DNA of 64,000 bases from Chryseolinea soli (GCF_003589925.1 NZ_CP032382.1:1240001-1304000); one strand, 5' to 3'. Counted from the stretch's first letter, positions 24,412 to 34,655 are shown. Notes: generated by a model from the letters alone, not told the origin. A program made the numbers and translations.

Positions 24412-26259
24412 TTAGAGATTTTTGAAAAGGATTTGAAGCACTTCTTTGCGCAGGGTCTTTCCGGGCTCGGCCGTCAGTTTCCGGCCGCTCAATTTTTCCC
24501 ACAGCGCCAGTGTAGGTTGGTCGACGGGCTTGTTCAGCTGGGCTTCCCATCCGGGCAAGTAGCCCAGCAAGCCGAGCGTCTGTGCCATTTTAAAATCGGG
24601 GTCTGTGGGCTGCAGGTCGCGGTAGTAGATCAACGTGGCATTTTGTTCCAGCAATTTGCTTTGCAGGACTTTCAGATCCACATTTCTCACTTTCACCTGA
24701 TTGTCGATCGCCAACGCAGAGGCTATCCCCGCCGCTTGGCCGATGGCCATCCAGCAGGGCTCCATGCGCAGCGTGGAAAACCCAATGTGGCTGCCGGAGA
24801 CGGGTACGGGCAGCAGCAGGTTGTCCACGGTCTTCGGGACCATCACACCATAGGGAACGGTGTAGACCTGCGAGGGGTAGCTGAGAAATCCATCGAGGTG
24901 CGGGCGGTTGGGTTCGCGTTTGCGTACGGCGTGGGAGTCGAACGCGTAGTGGCTGGCCGTGATGCTGGCGGCATGCACCACCGGGCGCTGGTCTGGGGTG
25001 GACGCAGTGGCATCTTTGGTGGTGAAGAAATATTCGCCTTCAAACCGGCGGCCTTCACGCACATAGACCTGGCGTGGAAAGTTACCATTGTCTTTGTATT
25101 CATCTTTTGCAAAACCCCATTCCTTGGCGGCCTTGCGAAAATTTTCCGGAAGCGCTTTATCGTTTTGGGCAAACCAGAACAGACCTTCGATATACGATCT
25201 CAGTCGTTGCGCATACGCATCGCGCCACGCCCAACCCGATGTGGGCCAGGGCCAATTTTCTTCGGGAAGATCAGTGGAGATGAAGGCCATGTGCTGATTG
25301 TTGCCATCGGCTTTCTCGTTGGGCAAGGCCACCATGTTGGTGATCCGCGCGATGCCCCACCGGTCGCCGGGAATCATCGAGGGATTGCCCTTCGCAATGT
25401 GCTTACGGTTTTCTTCCAGCATGGCCTCGGTCACGTCCAACATTTGTACACCGGTGTGTCGGCCGGTCCAAACGTCTTCAATGAGCGAAACATACTCCTC
25501 GCGGTTATACTTTGCCGGCTTCTGAATTTCTGTACGATTGGCAGGGTTGTTTGTGAGACACAACCGGTAGTTATACGATTGCACGGCATTGTCGCCTTGA
25601 AAGGTTGTACCTTCTCCTTCGGGACCGCCCCAATATTTATAGACGACGCCCGCACCGGTCTCGCCGAATTCATCCTTGCCTTCGCGGCCCAGACGGAAGG
25701 GAACTTTTGCTGCAGCACCCAGGTCGCCTTCATAGGTGGCGTCGAGAAAAATTTTGCCTTTGTATTCCTCTGTCTTTCCGTTCTCGCGGTTCAGCACGCG
25801 GATGGATTGGATCACATCGTTGTATACCGTTATGTTTTTTTCCAGCACATCAAACTGGCGCATCTTGAGCACGGTGATGTTCTTTTGTTCCGCCAGCATT
25901 TGTTCCAGGACGCTTTCGCCTACCGAGGGTTCGAAGTGGAAACCTTCGGAGCAATCTTTCACCTGCTTTGAATTTTCACCATACGTGGTCACGTAATGTT
26001 TTTTTACACGCGAAATAAATTCGGCAAACAACCCGGTGGTGGCGCCACGCGTGGCAATGTCTGTGGCGCCAAGTCCGTTGGCGGGAAGACCACCGATGTG
26101 GTTGGTGCGCTCCAGGATGACCGAAGTCTTTCCTTGTTTCGCCGCCGCAATGCCCGCCATGATCCCTCCCGGGGTTCCCCCCACGATCACGAGGTCATAC
26201 TGCCCATAGACCGTAACGGTCACCAAGAGGCATAATGTGATCCATAGAATATTTTTCAT
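24412..26259 (-). CDS. Exported FAD-dependent oxidoreductase
   Basis: 615 residues: Sec-type signal peptide (1-20, ending VYGQ), then immediately an FAD-binding Rossmann fold (DLVIVGGTPGGIMAGIAAAK, glycines about 27-32, acidic Glu50 closing the motif). Further FAD_oxidored features follow: NHIGGLPANGLGATD, FLDATYEGDLGAAAKVPF and the C-terminal VSGSHIGFSTLRMEPCWMAI. It belongs to the PF12831-type group often found in Bacteroidota glycan loci, where the substrate is generally unknown. It lies 28 bp after a related oxidoreductase gene. No twin-arginine motif is visible, although most exported flavoenzymes use Tat. Confidence 0.92.
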   Translation of the reverse strand: MKNILWITLCLLVTVTVYGQYDLVIVGGTPGGIMAGIAAAKQGKTSVILERTNHIGGLPANGLGATDIATRGATTGLFAEFISRVKKHYVTTYGENSKQVKDCSEGFHFEPSVGESVLEQMLAEQKNITVLKMRQFDVLEKNITVYNDVIQSIRVLNRENGKTEEYKGKIFLDATYEGDLGAAAKVPFRLGREGKDEFGETGAGVVYKYWGGPEGEGTTFQGDNAVQSYNYRLCLTNNPANRTEIQKPAKYNREEYVSLIEDVWTGRHTGVQMLDVTEAMLEENRKHIAKGNPSMIPGDRWGIARITNMVALPNEKADGNNQHMAFISTDLPEENWPWPTSGWAWRDAYAQRLRSYIEGLFWFAQNDKALPENFRKAAKEWGFAKDEYKDNGNFPRQVYVREGRRFEGEYFFTTKDATASTPDQRPVVHAASITASHYAFDSHAVRKREPNRPHLDGFLSYPSQVYTVPYGVMVPKTVDNLLLPVPVSGSHIGFSTLRMEPCWMAIGQAAGIASALAIDNQVKVRNVDLKVLQSKLLEQNATLIYYRDLQPTDPDFKMAQTLGLLGYLPGWEAQLNKPVDQPTLALWEKLSGRKLTAEPGKTLRKEVLQILFKNL

Positions 26260-26287
26260 TCTTGAAATTAGAATTTAAGATTTTTGA

Positions 26288-28306
26288 CTACTTGGAAGCG
26301 CCGGTTTGGGATGGCACAAAGATGACGGCATCGGCCACCACCGTTCCGTCGGCCTGGCGTGTGGAAAGTTCAACGGATGCCGTCGTCCCTTTTGACAAGG
26401 CATACGTACCCAGCGATACCCACTCACCCGAGGTCTGTCCTTCCACCACCACATCCGAAGCTTTGATGATAACTTCCTTTTTATTCTTGCCGTCGAACAC
26501 GGTGACCTTACTCTGCGCGGAAAGGTTTTTCACTTTCGGCATATAGAGAAAGGCGGTGTAGTTACCGTTTTTCGGAATCTCGGGAGTGAAGCGCACGGTG
26601 CTCTCGGCGGTCGTAGCCGTTACGTCGGCCTGGAAGAATGAGGGGCCGTAGCCGCCTTTGGCTTCTGTGGTCCAGCTTCCAGTGTGTGTAACATGCTGTG
26701 TGTCGTCGTTGTCCACCAGGATGTCCATGATCCGGCCGTCGGCCAGGGGATTGGATTTCAATTGTTGTTGAAGTTTAGCAATGTCGATGTTTTGGATGTC
26801 GGTGCGCGCATCGATGGCCATCGCGGCGGCGACGGCAGAAGATTGTCCCAACACCATGAACACGGGCTCCATGCGGATCGAGCCATAGGCAATGTGTGTC
26901 GCCGAGAGGCAAACGGGCACAAACAGGTTTCCGCATTGTGCGGCTTTTGGCACGATCGATCCATACGCAATGGGATAGGGACCAAAAACGCCTACCTCAA
27001 CATTTCCCTCGTTCTTCACCTGGCCGTCTATGATCAGGCGCTGGCAATTGTGCGAGTCCATCCCATAGGCCGCCATGCCCACGCCGTCCTTCACTACCTC
27101 CGCGCCCACGCAGTTTGCTTGTCGCATCACATAGGCGCCCACCATGCGACGGGCTTCCCTTACGTAGAGTTGGGGTGACCAGTTGCCGTTGTCGGTGTAC
27201 TCATCTTTGGGGTAACCGTATTTTAACATTTCATTTTGCAACTCCTTGGGTACACGCGGATCGTGTCCATAAAAATACAACAGGCCCTTCGTGTAGCGCT
27301 CGTGATCTTTTATGATGCGTTGGCGCTCGGCATAACTTCCTTCGGGATAGCCGTGGTTCATGCCAATCATGTCTGTCGAAAATCCACCGCGGTTGTTGAT
27401 ATCGGTCTTTTGATGGGGCATGCGACTCATGATAAAGTAGTCATTCAAGGTGCGCTTTTCCGGCGTGGCCTGGAACAAACGAAGCAACAGCTCGTACTGG
27501 GTCGAATCGTATCCGGCGGGGCGTGTAATCTTTACCTGGTTGGCGGGATCCGTCGAGAGACAAATGCGATAGTTGTAGGCTTGGACGGATTTGTCGCCCG
27601 TGCCGCCGGGGAGCAGCGATGCTTTGCTGATGCCCCAAAGCAACCCGCTTTCGGGCTTGCCGGGAATCTTATACGGATCGATGTGATCGGGAAACTGATG
27701 CCCGTGTTGCACCTGAACGCCGTTGATGGTCTCCTGGAAGTCCCTGTTGTCCTCACGACCCACCACATAGTCCACCCCAGCCTTGGCCATGAGGTCGCCT
27801 TCATAGCCGCAGTCCATAAACATCTTGGCTTCGACGATGGTGTTGGGTAACGATGGATTGCCGGCGTTCTCCAATACAATCGCCGTGATGCGATTGCCTT
27901 GTTTCTTTACTTCCTTCAACTGGCTTTCATAGAGCACGGTGATCGACCCCTGCTTTACATAGTCCTTGAAAATATCTTCTGCCACATGCGGTTCGAAGGT
28001 CCACTGTTCAAATTTTCCATAGTGAAGACCCACGCGGCGATAGAAGTCGCGGGCCAGGCCAGTGATAGCATACTTGTTCCCGATGTCGGTATAACCCAGT
28101 CCACCCGAACTCATCCCACCCAGGTGTTTCCCCGGTTCGATGAGCAGGGCTTTCTTGCCAAGCTTTTGCGCAGTGTAGGCGGCGATGACACCGGCAGACG
28201 TTCCGCCATAAACACAGATGTCTACCTGAATTTTTTTTTGCGCCAGGGCCGGCGTGAGCGTGAGCCATACGCCCACCATCACATACAATAGTCTTTTGAT
28301 CGCCAT
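26288..28306 (-). CDS. Exported FAD-dependent oxidoreductase with C-terminal golvesin-like domain
   Basis: 672 residues. The signal peptide (cleavage near TPALAQ) is followed at residue 30 by ICVYGGTSAGVIAAYTAQKL, with Glu57 ending the nucleotide motif. Family motifs follow: KHLGGMSSGGLGYTDIGNKY, FMDCGYEGDLMAKAGVDYVV and LSATHIAYGSIRMEPVFMVL. About residue 540 onward is an extra beta-sandwich resembling the golvesin/xanthan-lyase carbohydrate-binding domain (THTGSWTTEAKGGYGPSFF; VSLGTYALSKGTTASVEL), which the sister enzyme lacks. The enzyme may thus act on a carbohydrate held by its own binding module, in the periplasm or at the surface (inference). Confidence 0.92.
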   Translation of the reverse strand: MAIKRLLYVMVGVWLTLTPALAQKKIQVDICVYGGTSAGVIAAYTAQKLGKKALLIEPGKHLGGMSSGGLGYTDIGNKYAITGLARDFYRRVGLHYGKFEQWTFEPHVAEDIFKDYVKQGSITVLYESQLKEVKKQGNRITAIVLENAGNPSLPNTIVEAKMFMDCGYEGDLMAKAGVDYVVGREDNRDFQETINGVQVQHGHQFPDHIDPYKIPGKPESGLLWGISKASLLPGGTGDKSVQAYNYRICLSTDPANQVKITRPAGYDSTQYELLLRLFQATPEKRTLNDYFIMSRMPHQKTDINNRGGFSTDMIGMNHGYPEGSYAERQRIIKDHERYTKGLLYFYGHDPRVPKELQNEMLKYGYPKDEYTDNGNWSPQLYVREARRMVGAYVMRQANCVGAEVVKDGVGMAAYGMDSHNCQRLIIDGQVKNEGNVEVGVFGPYPIAYGSIVPKAAQCGNLFVPVCLSATHIAYGSIRMEPVFMVLGQSSAVAAAMAIDARTDIQNIDIAKLQQQLKSNPLADGRIMDILVDNDDTQHVTHTGSWTTEAKGGYGPSFFQADVTATTAESTVRFTPEIPKNGNYTAFLYMPKVKNLSAQSKVTVFDGKNKKEVIIKASDVVVEGQTSGEWVSLGTYALSKGTTASVELSTRQADGTVVADAVIFVPSQTGASK

Positions 28307-28421
28307 GTTATGTTGTTAAAAAGTAAAGTGAAGTAGCTGTAGTGATGAGGCGCGCGTCAGCTCCCTATGCATCAAGCCTCCGCGCGCTGCTCATCTCAAC
28401 CCAACTAACTATTTTATCTTA

Positions 28422-29864
28422 TCAATATCCTGTGTTCTGATCGGCGGCTGTCAGCGCCTTGTTGTACAACATTTCGGAGTTCGGGATAGGCCAAGACATA
28501 TGTTTCTCTGCCACGTCGATTCCCTTCACATCCTTGATGCGTTGCTTGGCAATGCCGAGGCGCTTCAGGTCGAGCCAGCGTTTGCCTTCATACATCGTTT
28601 CGTAGCCGCGTTCTTCCACCACCTTATCGATAAAGGTGGTAGCGTCGTAATCACTCAGCACCAAGTCAACGGGGGATACTGTGTTGGCATCATAGCCGTA
28701 GCCTCTGCGATGTACTTTGTTCAAACTTTCCAATGCCGCCGCGGTAGGGCCTCCATTGGCGCGGCTTTCGGCCTCAGCGTGGAATAACAGCACGTCGGCG
28801 TAGCGATACCAGGGGAAATCGTTGCCGGCTCCTCCTAAGCTCGTGGCGATGGGATCTCTGTACTTTCTGAACAAACAAGTATTGGGTCCCAACCCGATGT
28901 CGACGTTGTAAAGAATATGCGCTTTCCGAAGGTCGTTCTTACTCCAGTTTTTGATCACGGAGTTGGCCACTGAATCCGTGTACTGCGCATAAACGCCACC
29001 GGGGCCATAGTATTTATACTGCGCCGTGGCGCGGTGCGCATAATTGACCAACCCAAATCCTTGCTGGCGAGAATACTTGAAATAGAAGACTTCTTCGGAT
29101 GTCGTCACCACTTCGGGACCATAGATCTTCTGAAAATCTTCCGATGTAGAAACGGCTACTAAGCCGTATTTACCGGAAGCGATCACTTCAGCGGCCTTAT
29201 CGCGGGCATTGGCCCAATCACCACGGGTTAAGTACACTTCCGACAGCAATGTTTTCGCGGCCCATTTTGTGGGCTTGCCGGGTTGTGCCGCCACGTCGGG
29301 CAGTGTGCTCTCTGCTTCCAAGGCGTCTTTGAGGATCAAGGCATACACATCGTCTACACTGGCGCGCGGTATGTTAGGTTCGAGCATGTTTTCTTCCGTG
29401 CGCAGAGGCACGCCATTCCAGTTGCGCACCATGGCAAAGTAAATGAGCGCGCGAAGATATTTCGCTTCGCCAACGATGGGCGCTGCCTGTGCCGCTGTGA
29501 TCTCTTTACCATTGGGTACATTTTTGATCACGATGTTGGCGTTGCGGATCGATTGATAGAAGTTATCCCAGATGGCGCCCACCCGGGTGATGTTCGTGTT
29601 ATCCAAACCTTGGTACAAGCTCACCGGCGTTTGACTTCCGCGTGAATTGCCATAGTCGGCCAAGCCTTCCAATTGGGCCGGGTAGTTGGTGCTCAACGCA
29701 CCGTCTGTACGCATGGGTCCATAAATGGCATTTACGGCAGCGGTAGCTTCGTCTACCGTGTTGTAAAAAACTTCAGCCGACAGAGACTTGGGATGCTCTT
29801 CCAGCACATCGCTGCAACCCACAATGAGCGCAGCGGTCAACAGGTATAGAAATATTTTCTTCAT
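28422..29864 (-). CDS. SusD/RagB-family outer-membrane nutrient-binding lipoprotein
   Basis: 480 residues with a lipobox LIVGC (Cys17). SusD N-terminal helices (AEVFYNTVDEATAAVNAIYG) and the SusD/RagB C-terminal domain (YRYADVLLFHAEAESRANGG; ERGYETMYEGKRWLDLKRLG; MSWPIPNSEMLYN) are complete. It starts 27 bp after the STN-containing SusC and pairs with it as the surface binding lid. The ligand is not deducible from the sequence. Confidence 0.95.
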   Translation of the reverse strand: MKKIFLYLLTAALIVGCSDVLEEHPKSLSAEVFYNTVDEATAAVNAIYGPMRTDGALSTNYPAQLEGLADYGNSRGSQTPVSLYQGLDNTNITRVGAIWDNFYQSIRNANIVIKNVPNGKEITAAQAAPIVGEAKYLRALIYFAMVRNWNGVPLRTEENMLEPNIPRASVDDVYALILKDALEAESTLPDVAAQPGKPTKWAAKTLLSEVYLTRGDWANARDKAAEVIASGKYGLVAVSTSEDFQKIYGPEVVTTSEEVFYFKYSRQQGFGLVNYAHRATAQYKYYGPGGVYAQYTDSVANSVIKNWSKNDLRKAHILYNVDIGLGPNTCLFRKYRDPIATSLGGAGNDFPWYRYADVLLFHAEAESRANGGPTAAALESLNKVHRRGYGYDANTVSPVDLVLSDYDATTFIDKVVEERGYETMYEGKRWLDLKRLGIAKQRIKDVKGIDVAEKHMSWPIPNSEMLYNKALTAADQNTGY

Positions 29865-29891
29865 GATAAATATCTTTTAATGTTGTTACGA

Positions 29892-32800
29892 TCAGAATCC
29901 AAGTCGCAATCCCACCGTCATCGTCTTGGCCGTCGGGTAGCTATAGTGGTCGATGCCAAGCTGGATGGAATTGGCACTGCCATAGGAATTGACTTCGGGA
30001 TCATACCACGAATAGCCCGTAAGTGTGATCAGGTTCTGGCCGCTGACATAGATCTGCGCTTTCCGCAGCCAATGCAATTCCAGCACCGACACCGGCAGGT
30101 TATAACTCAACTGGATGTTCTTGACGCGCAAGTAAGAGCCGTCTTCCACAAAGCGGTTCGACACCTGTGTTTGCGAGGTCCGGCTGATCACGGGATATTT
30201 TGCCGTAGGGTTTTCCGGAGTCCAATGGCTTTCATACACGTCGCGGGGCATGTTCAGCGCCTGACCATAGTCGAGGGTTTGGTTGACCGCACTGAGGTTG
30301 AAGATGTCGTTGCCTTGTGTGCCTTGAATAAAAATATTCAGCTCAAAGTTCTTGTATGACATCGTGGAATTGAAACCGTATACAAAATTGGGGTTCGGGT
30401 TTCCTATGATGCGCTTGTCGCCGATGTCGCGAATTCCGTTGCCGTTGAAATCTTCGTATACGATCCGGCCGGTGTTGTCATATCCTTTTTCCACGTAGCC
30501 AAAGAATGATCCGATCGGTTGACCTTCTCTCAGGATATTGATGTTGTCGTTGACCACCGAAATATCGATGGGCGCGCCCAACACATCACTGCCACCATAC
30601 AATTTCACCACCTTGTTTCTGTTGAATGAAATATTGGCCGAGAGATCCCAACGGAAAGGTCCCTCCAATGCTACACCCCCCAGGGCAAGTTCGATTCCCT
30701 TGTTTTGCGTCTTCCCTACGTTTTGAATCGTATAGGAGTACCCCAACGACGATGCGAGCGGCACGGTATTCAGGAGATCACGTGTGTTCTTCACATAAAG
30801 GTCAGCCGAAAAGTTGACACGATTCTGGAAGAGACCGAGATCTAATCCGATGTCTGTTTGCGCAGTGGTCTCCCATTTCAAGGGACCCGCCAAACGGTTG
30901 GTGGGTGCGTAGTAGGTTGTCAAGGCATCGCCAAAAACGGCCTTACCCGATGCCAATTGATTGAGCGTTGAGTAGGGATCGATCGCGGTGCTACCGGTCT
31001 CACCATATCCGCCACGGATCTTAAGGTTGGAGATCACCCGGATGTTCTGCATAAACTCTTCCTCCGACACACGCCAGGCAAGCGATGCAGATGGGAAGCT
31101 TCCCCACTTTTGTCCGTCGGTGTAGCGCGAGGAGCCGTCGGCACGGAAGCTCACCGTAGCCAGGTATTTTCCTTTGAATCCATAGTTCACCCGTGCCAGG
31201 TAGGATAGCAAAGTCCATTCGGTGAAAGATGAAAAAGGAACACCCTGTGTGGCACCTGCTCCGATGTCGTAGGATTGCTGAACGTCGCTCACGAACCCGC
31301 TGGCGGACGTGTTGAGTTGCGTGGACTTGTAATTCTGATAGGTAAATCCAGCCACCGCCGAGATGGAGTGATTGTTAAACTCCTTCACATAACTGATCGT
31401 GTTCTCGTTTAGCACGCTGGTGGTTTGCTGTGTATTGATCGTAGCCGAGCCGGTGGAATTCACAAACTTCTTGGTGGTATACAAGTCATTGCGGTCGTCG
31501 GTATTTTCAATACCGCCCGAGATCTTGATAGAAAGACCATCCAAAACTTTATACGTGACTGCCCCATTGGCCAGCACTTTATTCGAGCGAATGAAGTCGG
31601 ATTGCTGCTCGATAAAATTTAACGGGTTGGTGATCACGTTCGAGCCCCAGGAGTAAGCCGTGGAAAGGTTTGTATATGTGCCGTCGGCGTTGTACGGCGA
31701 AAAAGTCGGATAGCCCGACAACATCGCCGAGATCAATGAAGCGCCGCGGTTACCCTTGCCTGAGTTTTTACGATCTGAATCGATGCGGCTCAGAATGGTG
31801 CTGAGGTCCAACTTGAATTTCTTGCTGATGTCGGTGCTGATGTTGGCGCGAAGCGAGTTGCGCACATAGTCGCTGCCGATAATGATACCGGATTGGTTAA
31901 AGTTGCTTCCCGAAATGGAGAACTTTGTGCTCTCGCCACCGCCGTTTACCGTGATGGAATGATTTTGTATGGGCGCTGTGCGCAGGGCTACGTCCTGCCA
32001 ATCGGTGCCTTTTCCAAAGCTGTTGATCTGGTCTTGGGTGAAGTGCGGGGCCAGGCCATCATTGGCCGCTTGTTCGTTGTAGAACTGTGCATATTCCTGC
32101 GCATTCATCATGTCAATTTTCTTGCGGATCTTCTGGAACCCATAGTAACCGTCATAGTCCACCGTGGTCTTGCCGGCCTTGCCACGCTTGGTGGTAATGA
32201 GCACCACGCCGTTTGCACCACGCGAACCGTAAATGGCGGTGGCCGATGCGTCCTTCAAAATTTCAATAGACTCGATGTCGGCGTTGTTCAGCAAAGTAGG
32301 ATTACTGGAATAGGGGAAGCCGTCCACCACGTAAAGCGGTTCGTTGGAGCCCTGTACGGAGTTGGTACCCCGCACGCGCACGCTTATCGGCGCACCAGGC
32401 GCGCCCGTGTTTTGCGAAACTTGCACACCGGTAGCGCGGCCCGAAAGCGACTGCATCATGTTGTTCGAGGGATAGGCATTCAGCTCTTCACCTTTCACGG
32501 AAGCGAGTGAACCGGTAACATCCGATTTCTTCATTTCACCGTACCCCACCACCACAATTTCCGACAATGACGTAACGTCGGGCATCATCTGCACGCTGAG
32601 GTTGGTGCGTTGCCCTACCTGAACTTCCTGTGAAAGGAAACCAATGAAGGTGAACACCAGCACAGAATTCTCATCTGCAACCGACAGCGAAAACTTTCCC
32701 TCGGCATCCGAAGTCGTTCCCAGTGTTGTTCCTTTCACGAGAATATTTACGCCGGGTAAAGGTTGGCCTAGGTCGTCGGTGATCGTACCGCTGATCTGCA

Positions 32801-33215
32801 CTTCAAAGGCTTGTTGGTTATCCTGCGGTCCGGGCGCTACGTCCACGGCACCGCGTGGCTGCTTCATGAGCACGATCTGGTTGCCTTCCGATTCAAACCG
32901 GATGGCCAGCGGATCCAGGAGTTTTTTCAGCACGTCGGCCAGGCGTTCGTCCGTGAACGTGAGGTTCACTTTTTCGGAAGCGGCGATGATCTGGGGCTGA
33001 TATAAGAATTTTACGTCGGAGACGCTTTCGATTTTCTGGAGCGCTTCGCGGAGAGAAACGTTCTCCAGGCGAACGGAAACCTTGCGTTCCAGCACTTGTG
33101 CATTGCCATCGGCAGCATGGGCCATGCCGAAGAAGGCGATTATACTGAATAGATAAAGACAGGAGACCCTCATAATGAACAATAGCTGTCCATGAACATG
33201 ACGTTCTTTTTTCAT
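29892..33215 (-). CDS. SusC-family TonB-linked transporter/transducer with STN domain
   Basis: 1107 residues. In order: signal peptide (GMAHAADGNA), STN secretin/TonB short N-terminal domain (about 42-120; VSVRLENVSLREALQKIESV), carboxypeptidase-regulatory-like domain (about 140-225; ISGTITDDLGQPLPGVNILV), SusC signature VVGYGEMKKSDVTGSL, plug (YVVDGFPYSSNPTLLNNADI) and barrel to the C-terminal Phe (MTVGLRLGF). The STN domain contacts the periplasmic part of a FecR anti-sigma factor, and a FecR gene lies directly upstream, so this protein should both import its ligand and signal its presence. Confidence 0.97.
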   Translation of the reverse strand: MKKERHVHGQLLFIMRVSCLYLFSIIAFFGMAHAADGNAQVLERKVSVRLENVSLREALQKIESVSDVKFLYQPQIIAASEKVNLTFTDERLADVLKKLLDPLAIRFESEGNQIVLMKQPRGAVDVAPGPQDNQQAFEVQISGTITDDLGQPLPGVNILVKGTTLGTTSDAEGKFSLSVADENSVLVFTFIGFLSQEVQVGQRTNLSVQMMPDVTSLSEIVVVGYGEMKKSDVTGSLASVKGEELNAYPSNNMMQSLSGRATGVQVSQNTGAPGAPISVRVRGTNSVQGSNEPLYVVDGFPYSSNPTLLNNADIESIEILKDASATAIYGSRGANGVVLITTKRGKAGKTTVDYDGYYGFQKIRKKIDMMNAQEYAQFYNEQAANDGLAPHFTQDQINSFGKGTDWQDVALRTAPIQNHSITVNGGGESTKFSISGSNFNQSGIIIGSDYVRNSLRANISTDISKKFKLDLSTILSRIDSDRKNSGKGNRGASLISAMLSGYPTFSPYNADGTYTNLSTAYSWGSNVITNPLNFIEQQSDFIRSNKVLANGAVTYKVLDGLSIKISGGIENTDDRNDLYTTKKFVNSTGSATINTQQTTSVLNENTISYVKEFNNHSISAVAGFTYQNYKSTQLNTSASGFVSDVQQSYDIGAGATQGVPFSSFTEWTLLSYLARVNYGFKGKYLATVSFRADGSSRYTDGQKWGSFPSASLAWRVSEEEFMQNIRVISNLKIRGGYGETGSTAIDPYSTLNQLASGKAVFGDALTTYYAPTNRLAGPLKWETTAQTDIGLDLGLFQNRVNFSADLYVKNTRDLLNTVPLASSLGYSYTIQNVGKTQNKGIELALGGVALEGPFRWDLSANISFNRNKVVKLYGGSDVLGAPIDISVVNDNINILREGQPIGSFFGYVEKGYDNTGRIVYEDFNGNGIRDIGDKRIIGNPNPNFVYGFNSTMSYKNFELNIFIQGTQGNDIFNLSAVNQTLDYGQALNMPRDVYESHWTPENPTAKYPVISRTSQTQVSNRFVEDGSYLRVKNIQLSYNLPVSVLELHWLRKAQIYVSGQNLITLTGYSWYDPEVNSYGSANSIQLGIDHYSYPTAKTMTVGLRLGF

Positions 33216-33298
33216 ACTTTTGAATGTTTGTCTTGATGTGTTTACGACGGATAGACAATGCCCCTTTTCATCCCTCGGATGAATGTGGCGGCTTTTTG

Positions 33299-33335
33299 AA
33301 CCGGTGGTGTTCGAGCACCGCCGGTTTCTTTTTTT
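33299..33335 (+). terminator. Intrinsic terminator on the antisense (plus) strand
   Basis: Arms AACCGGTGGTG and CACCGCCGGTT (one G-T pair) with a 6-base loop, followed on the plus strand by TTTCTTTTTTT. It lies between fecR and susC, which are both on the minus strand. Read from the minus strand there is no U-tract, so it would stop antisense rather than operon transcription. A smaller hairpin, TTCATCC-CTC-GGATGAA, is at 33267-33283. Confidence 0.6.
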
Positions 33336-33393
33336 GGGGAGTATCTATATTTTCATAGGCGTTTTTTTCTGGTTTAGGATGGGTTAGTATTTT

Positions 33394-34488
33394 TTAAGGA
33401 TTGGCACACCCTTTTCCGTAGATCACAATGTGCGAATCGATGATGGCATACGTGGCATTGATGGCTTTACAAATGAGCGACAGCTTGTCGTGCAGGGAAA
33501 CATCGGTGAGCGACGCGGTGAGGTGGCAATTGGCCAGCACCTGCTCGTCGTAGACGATCTCCACACCGTAGGCATCTTTGATGGCCTGGAAGACCGTGGC
33601 CACGGAGGTATCTGTAAATTCAAACTCCTGCTTGGCCACCGGCGTCAGCACGTTGGGGTCTTCCACCAACGACTTGGTCATCTTTTTTTCCTGGCGCGCA
33701 TACACGACCTGCTGGTTTGGGGTGAGAATAACCCCTTCGACAGTGCCACTGGCCTCTTGTGATTCGTTGGCATTCGAATCCTTTAACACCGACACTTTTC
33801 CGGTCTTCACACTCACCCGCACATCGGCCGGGTAGTTTCTCACCGTGAAGCTCGTGCCCAACACGCGGGTGACGATCTCGTCGGTATACACCAGGAAAGG
33901 TCTGTCCGGATCTTTTTTTACTTCAAAAAAAGCCTCCCCTACCAGGTCTACTTCGCGCACACCTTTTTTGAAATGCTCCGGATATTGAAGCTGGCTTCCG
34001 GGTTGCAGCACGACAATGCTTTGATCGTCCAGTTCGATGGTGATCGGCAGTGACGTGTCGTTCTCTTTCGTTTTGAGGACCACGCCATCACCTTGCGCTA
34101 TTTTGACATTCGTCATGTGAAAGGTGCGCGACTGGTGCGAGACCCACCATCCCAGTCCAAGGATGATAGCGACCGCGGCCGCTTTGCTGTACCAATGGCT
34201 CCACAGGCTTACCGGCTGGGGTGCCGGTTCAGGAACTTGCGCGGTTTGGCGGATGCGTTGCCAGACCTTGTCTTGCAGGTCCTGGGCGGGCAGGAATTGG
34301 GGTTCCTCCATCACGGCTTGTATCATGAGCCGCGCTTCTTCGATCTCGTCCATTTGCGCCGGATGCGTGGCGATCCATTCCTTCCAGAACTTGTCCAGGT
34401 CCGGACGTGTTCCGGGGGCCGTTACCCAACGAATGAAGTCATCATCACTGGCAAATTCGTCGGCTGTAAATCCTTCGTAGTCTTTCAT
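33394..34488 (-). CDS. FecR-family anti-sigma factor
   Basis: 364 residues from the ATG at 34488 (MKDYEGFTADEF); 16 upstream in-frame residues lack family similarity. The N-terminal cytosolic sigma-binding part is followed by one transmembrane helix (WYSKAAAVAIILGLGWWVSH), a FecR periplasmic beta-domain (about 125-225; DGVVLKTKENDTSLPITIEL, LVGEAFFEVKKDPDRPFLVY, RVLGTSFTVRNYPADVRVSV) and a C-terminal DUF4974/STN-like domain (VATVFQAIKDAYGVEIVYDE). It would hold the adjacent ECF sigma factor inactive until the STN-SusC binds its ligand. Confidence 0.95.
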   Translation of the reverse strand: MKDYEGFTADEFASDDDFIRWVTAPGTRPDLDKFWKEWIATHPAQMDEIEEARLMIQAVMEEPQFLPAQDLQDKVWQRIRQTAQVPEPAPQPVSLWSHWYSKAAAVAIILGLGWWVSHQSRTFHMTNVKIAQGDGVVLKTKENDTSLPITIELDDQSIVVLQPGSQLQYPEHFKKGVREVDLVGEAFFEVKKDPDRPFLVYTDEIVTRVLGTSFTVRNYPADVRVSVKTGKVSVLKDSNANESQEASGTVEGVILTPNQQVVYARQEKKMTKSLVEDPNVLTPVAKQEFEFTDTSVATVFQAIKDAYGVEIVYDEQVLANCHLTASLTDVSLHDKLSLICKAINATYAIIDSHIVIYGKGCANP

Positions 34489-34655
34489 TTTGATAGAAAT
34501 CGTTCCCTTTTCAAACGATTTATATACCAAAAGCAACGATTGCAGGATTTAACTCACTTCCCGGTAAAAATAATTTTATGGCCTTGGATGGTCATTAAAT
34601 GATGGAAAGCCGGGGTGCGGCGTCTGGGCGAGAAGGGGCTTGAAAGGGCTGGGAT

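Noticed and set aside
24370..25971. Plus-strand open frame of 533 codons
   Set aside because: Antisense to the FAD-dependent oxidoreductase, which has a signal peptide and complete FAD-binding motif. The plus frame has no domains.
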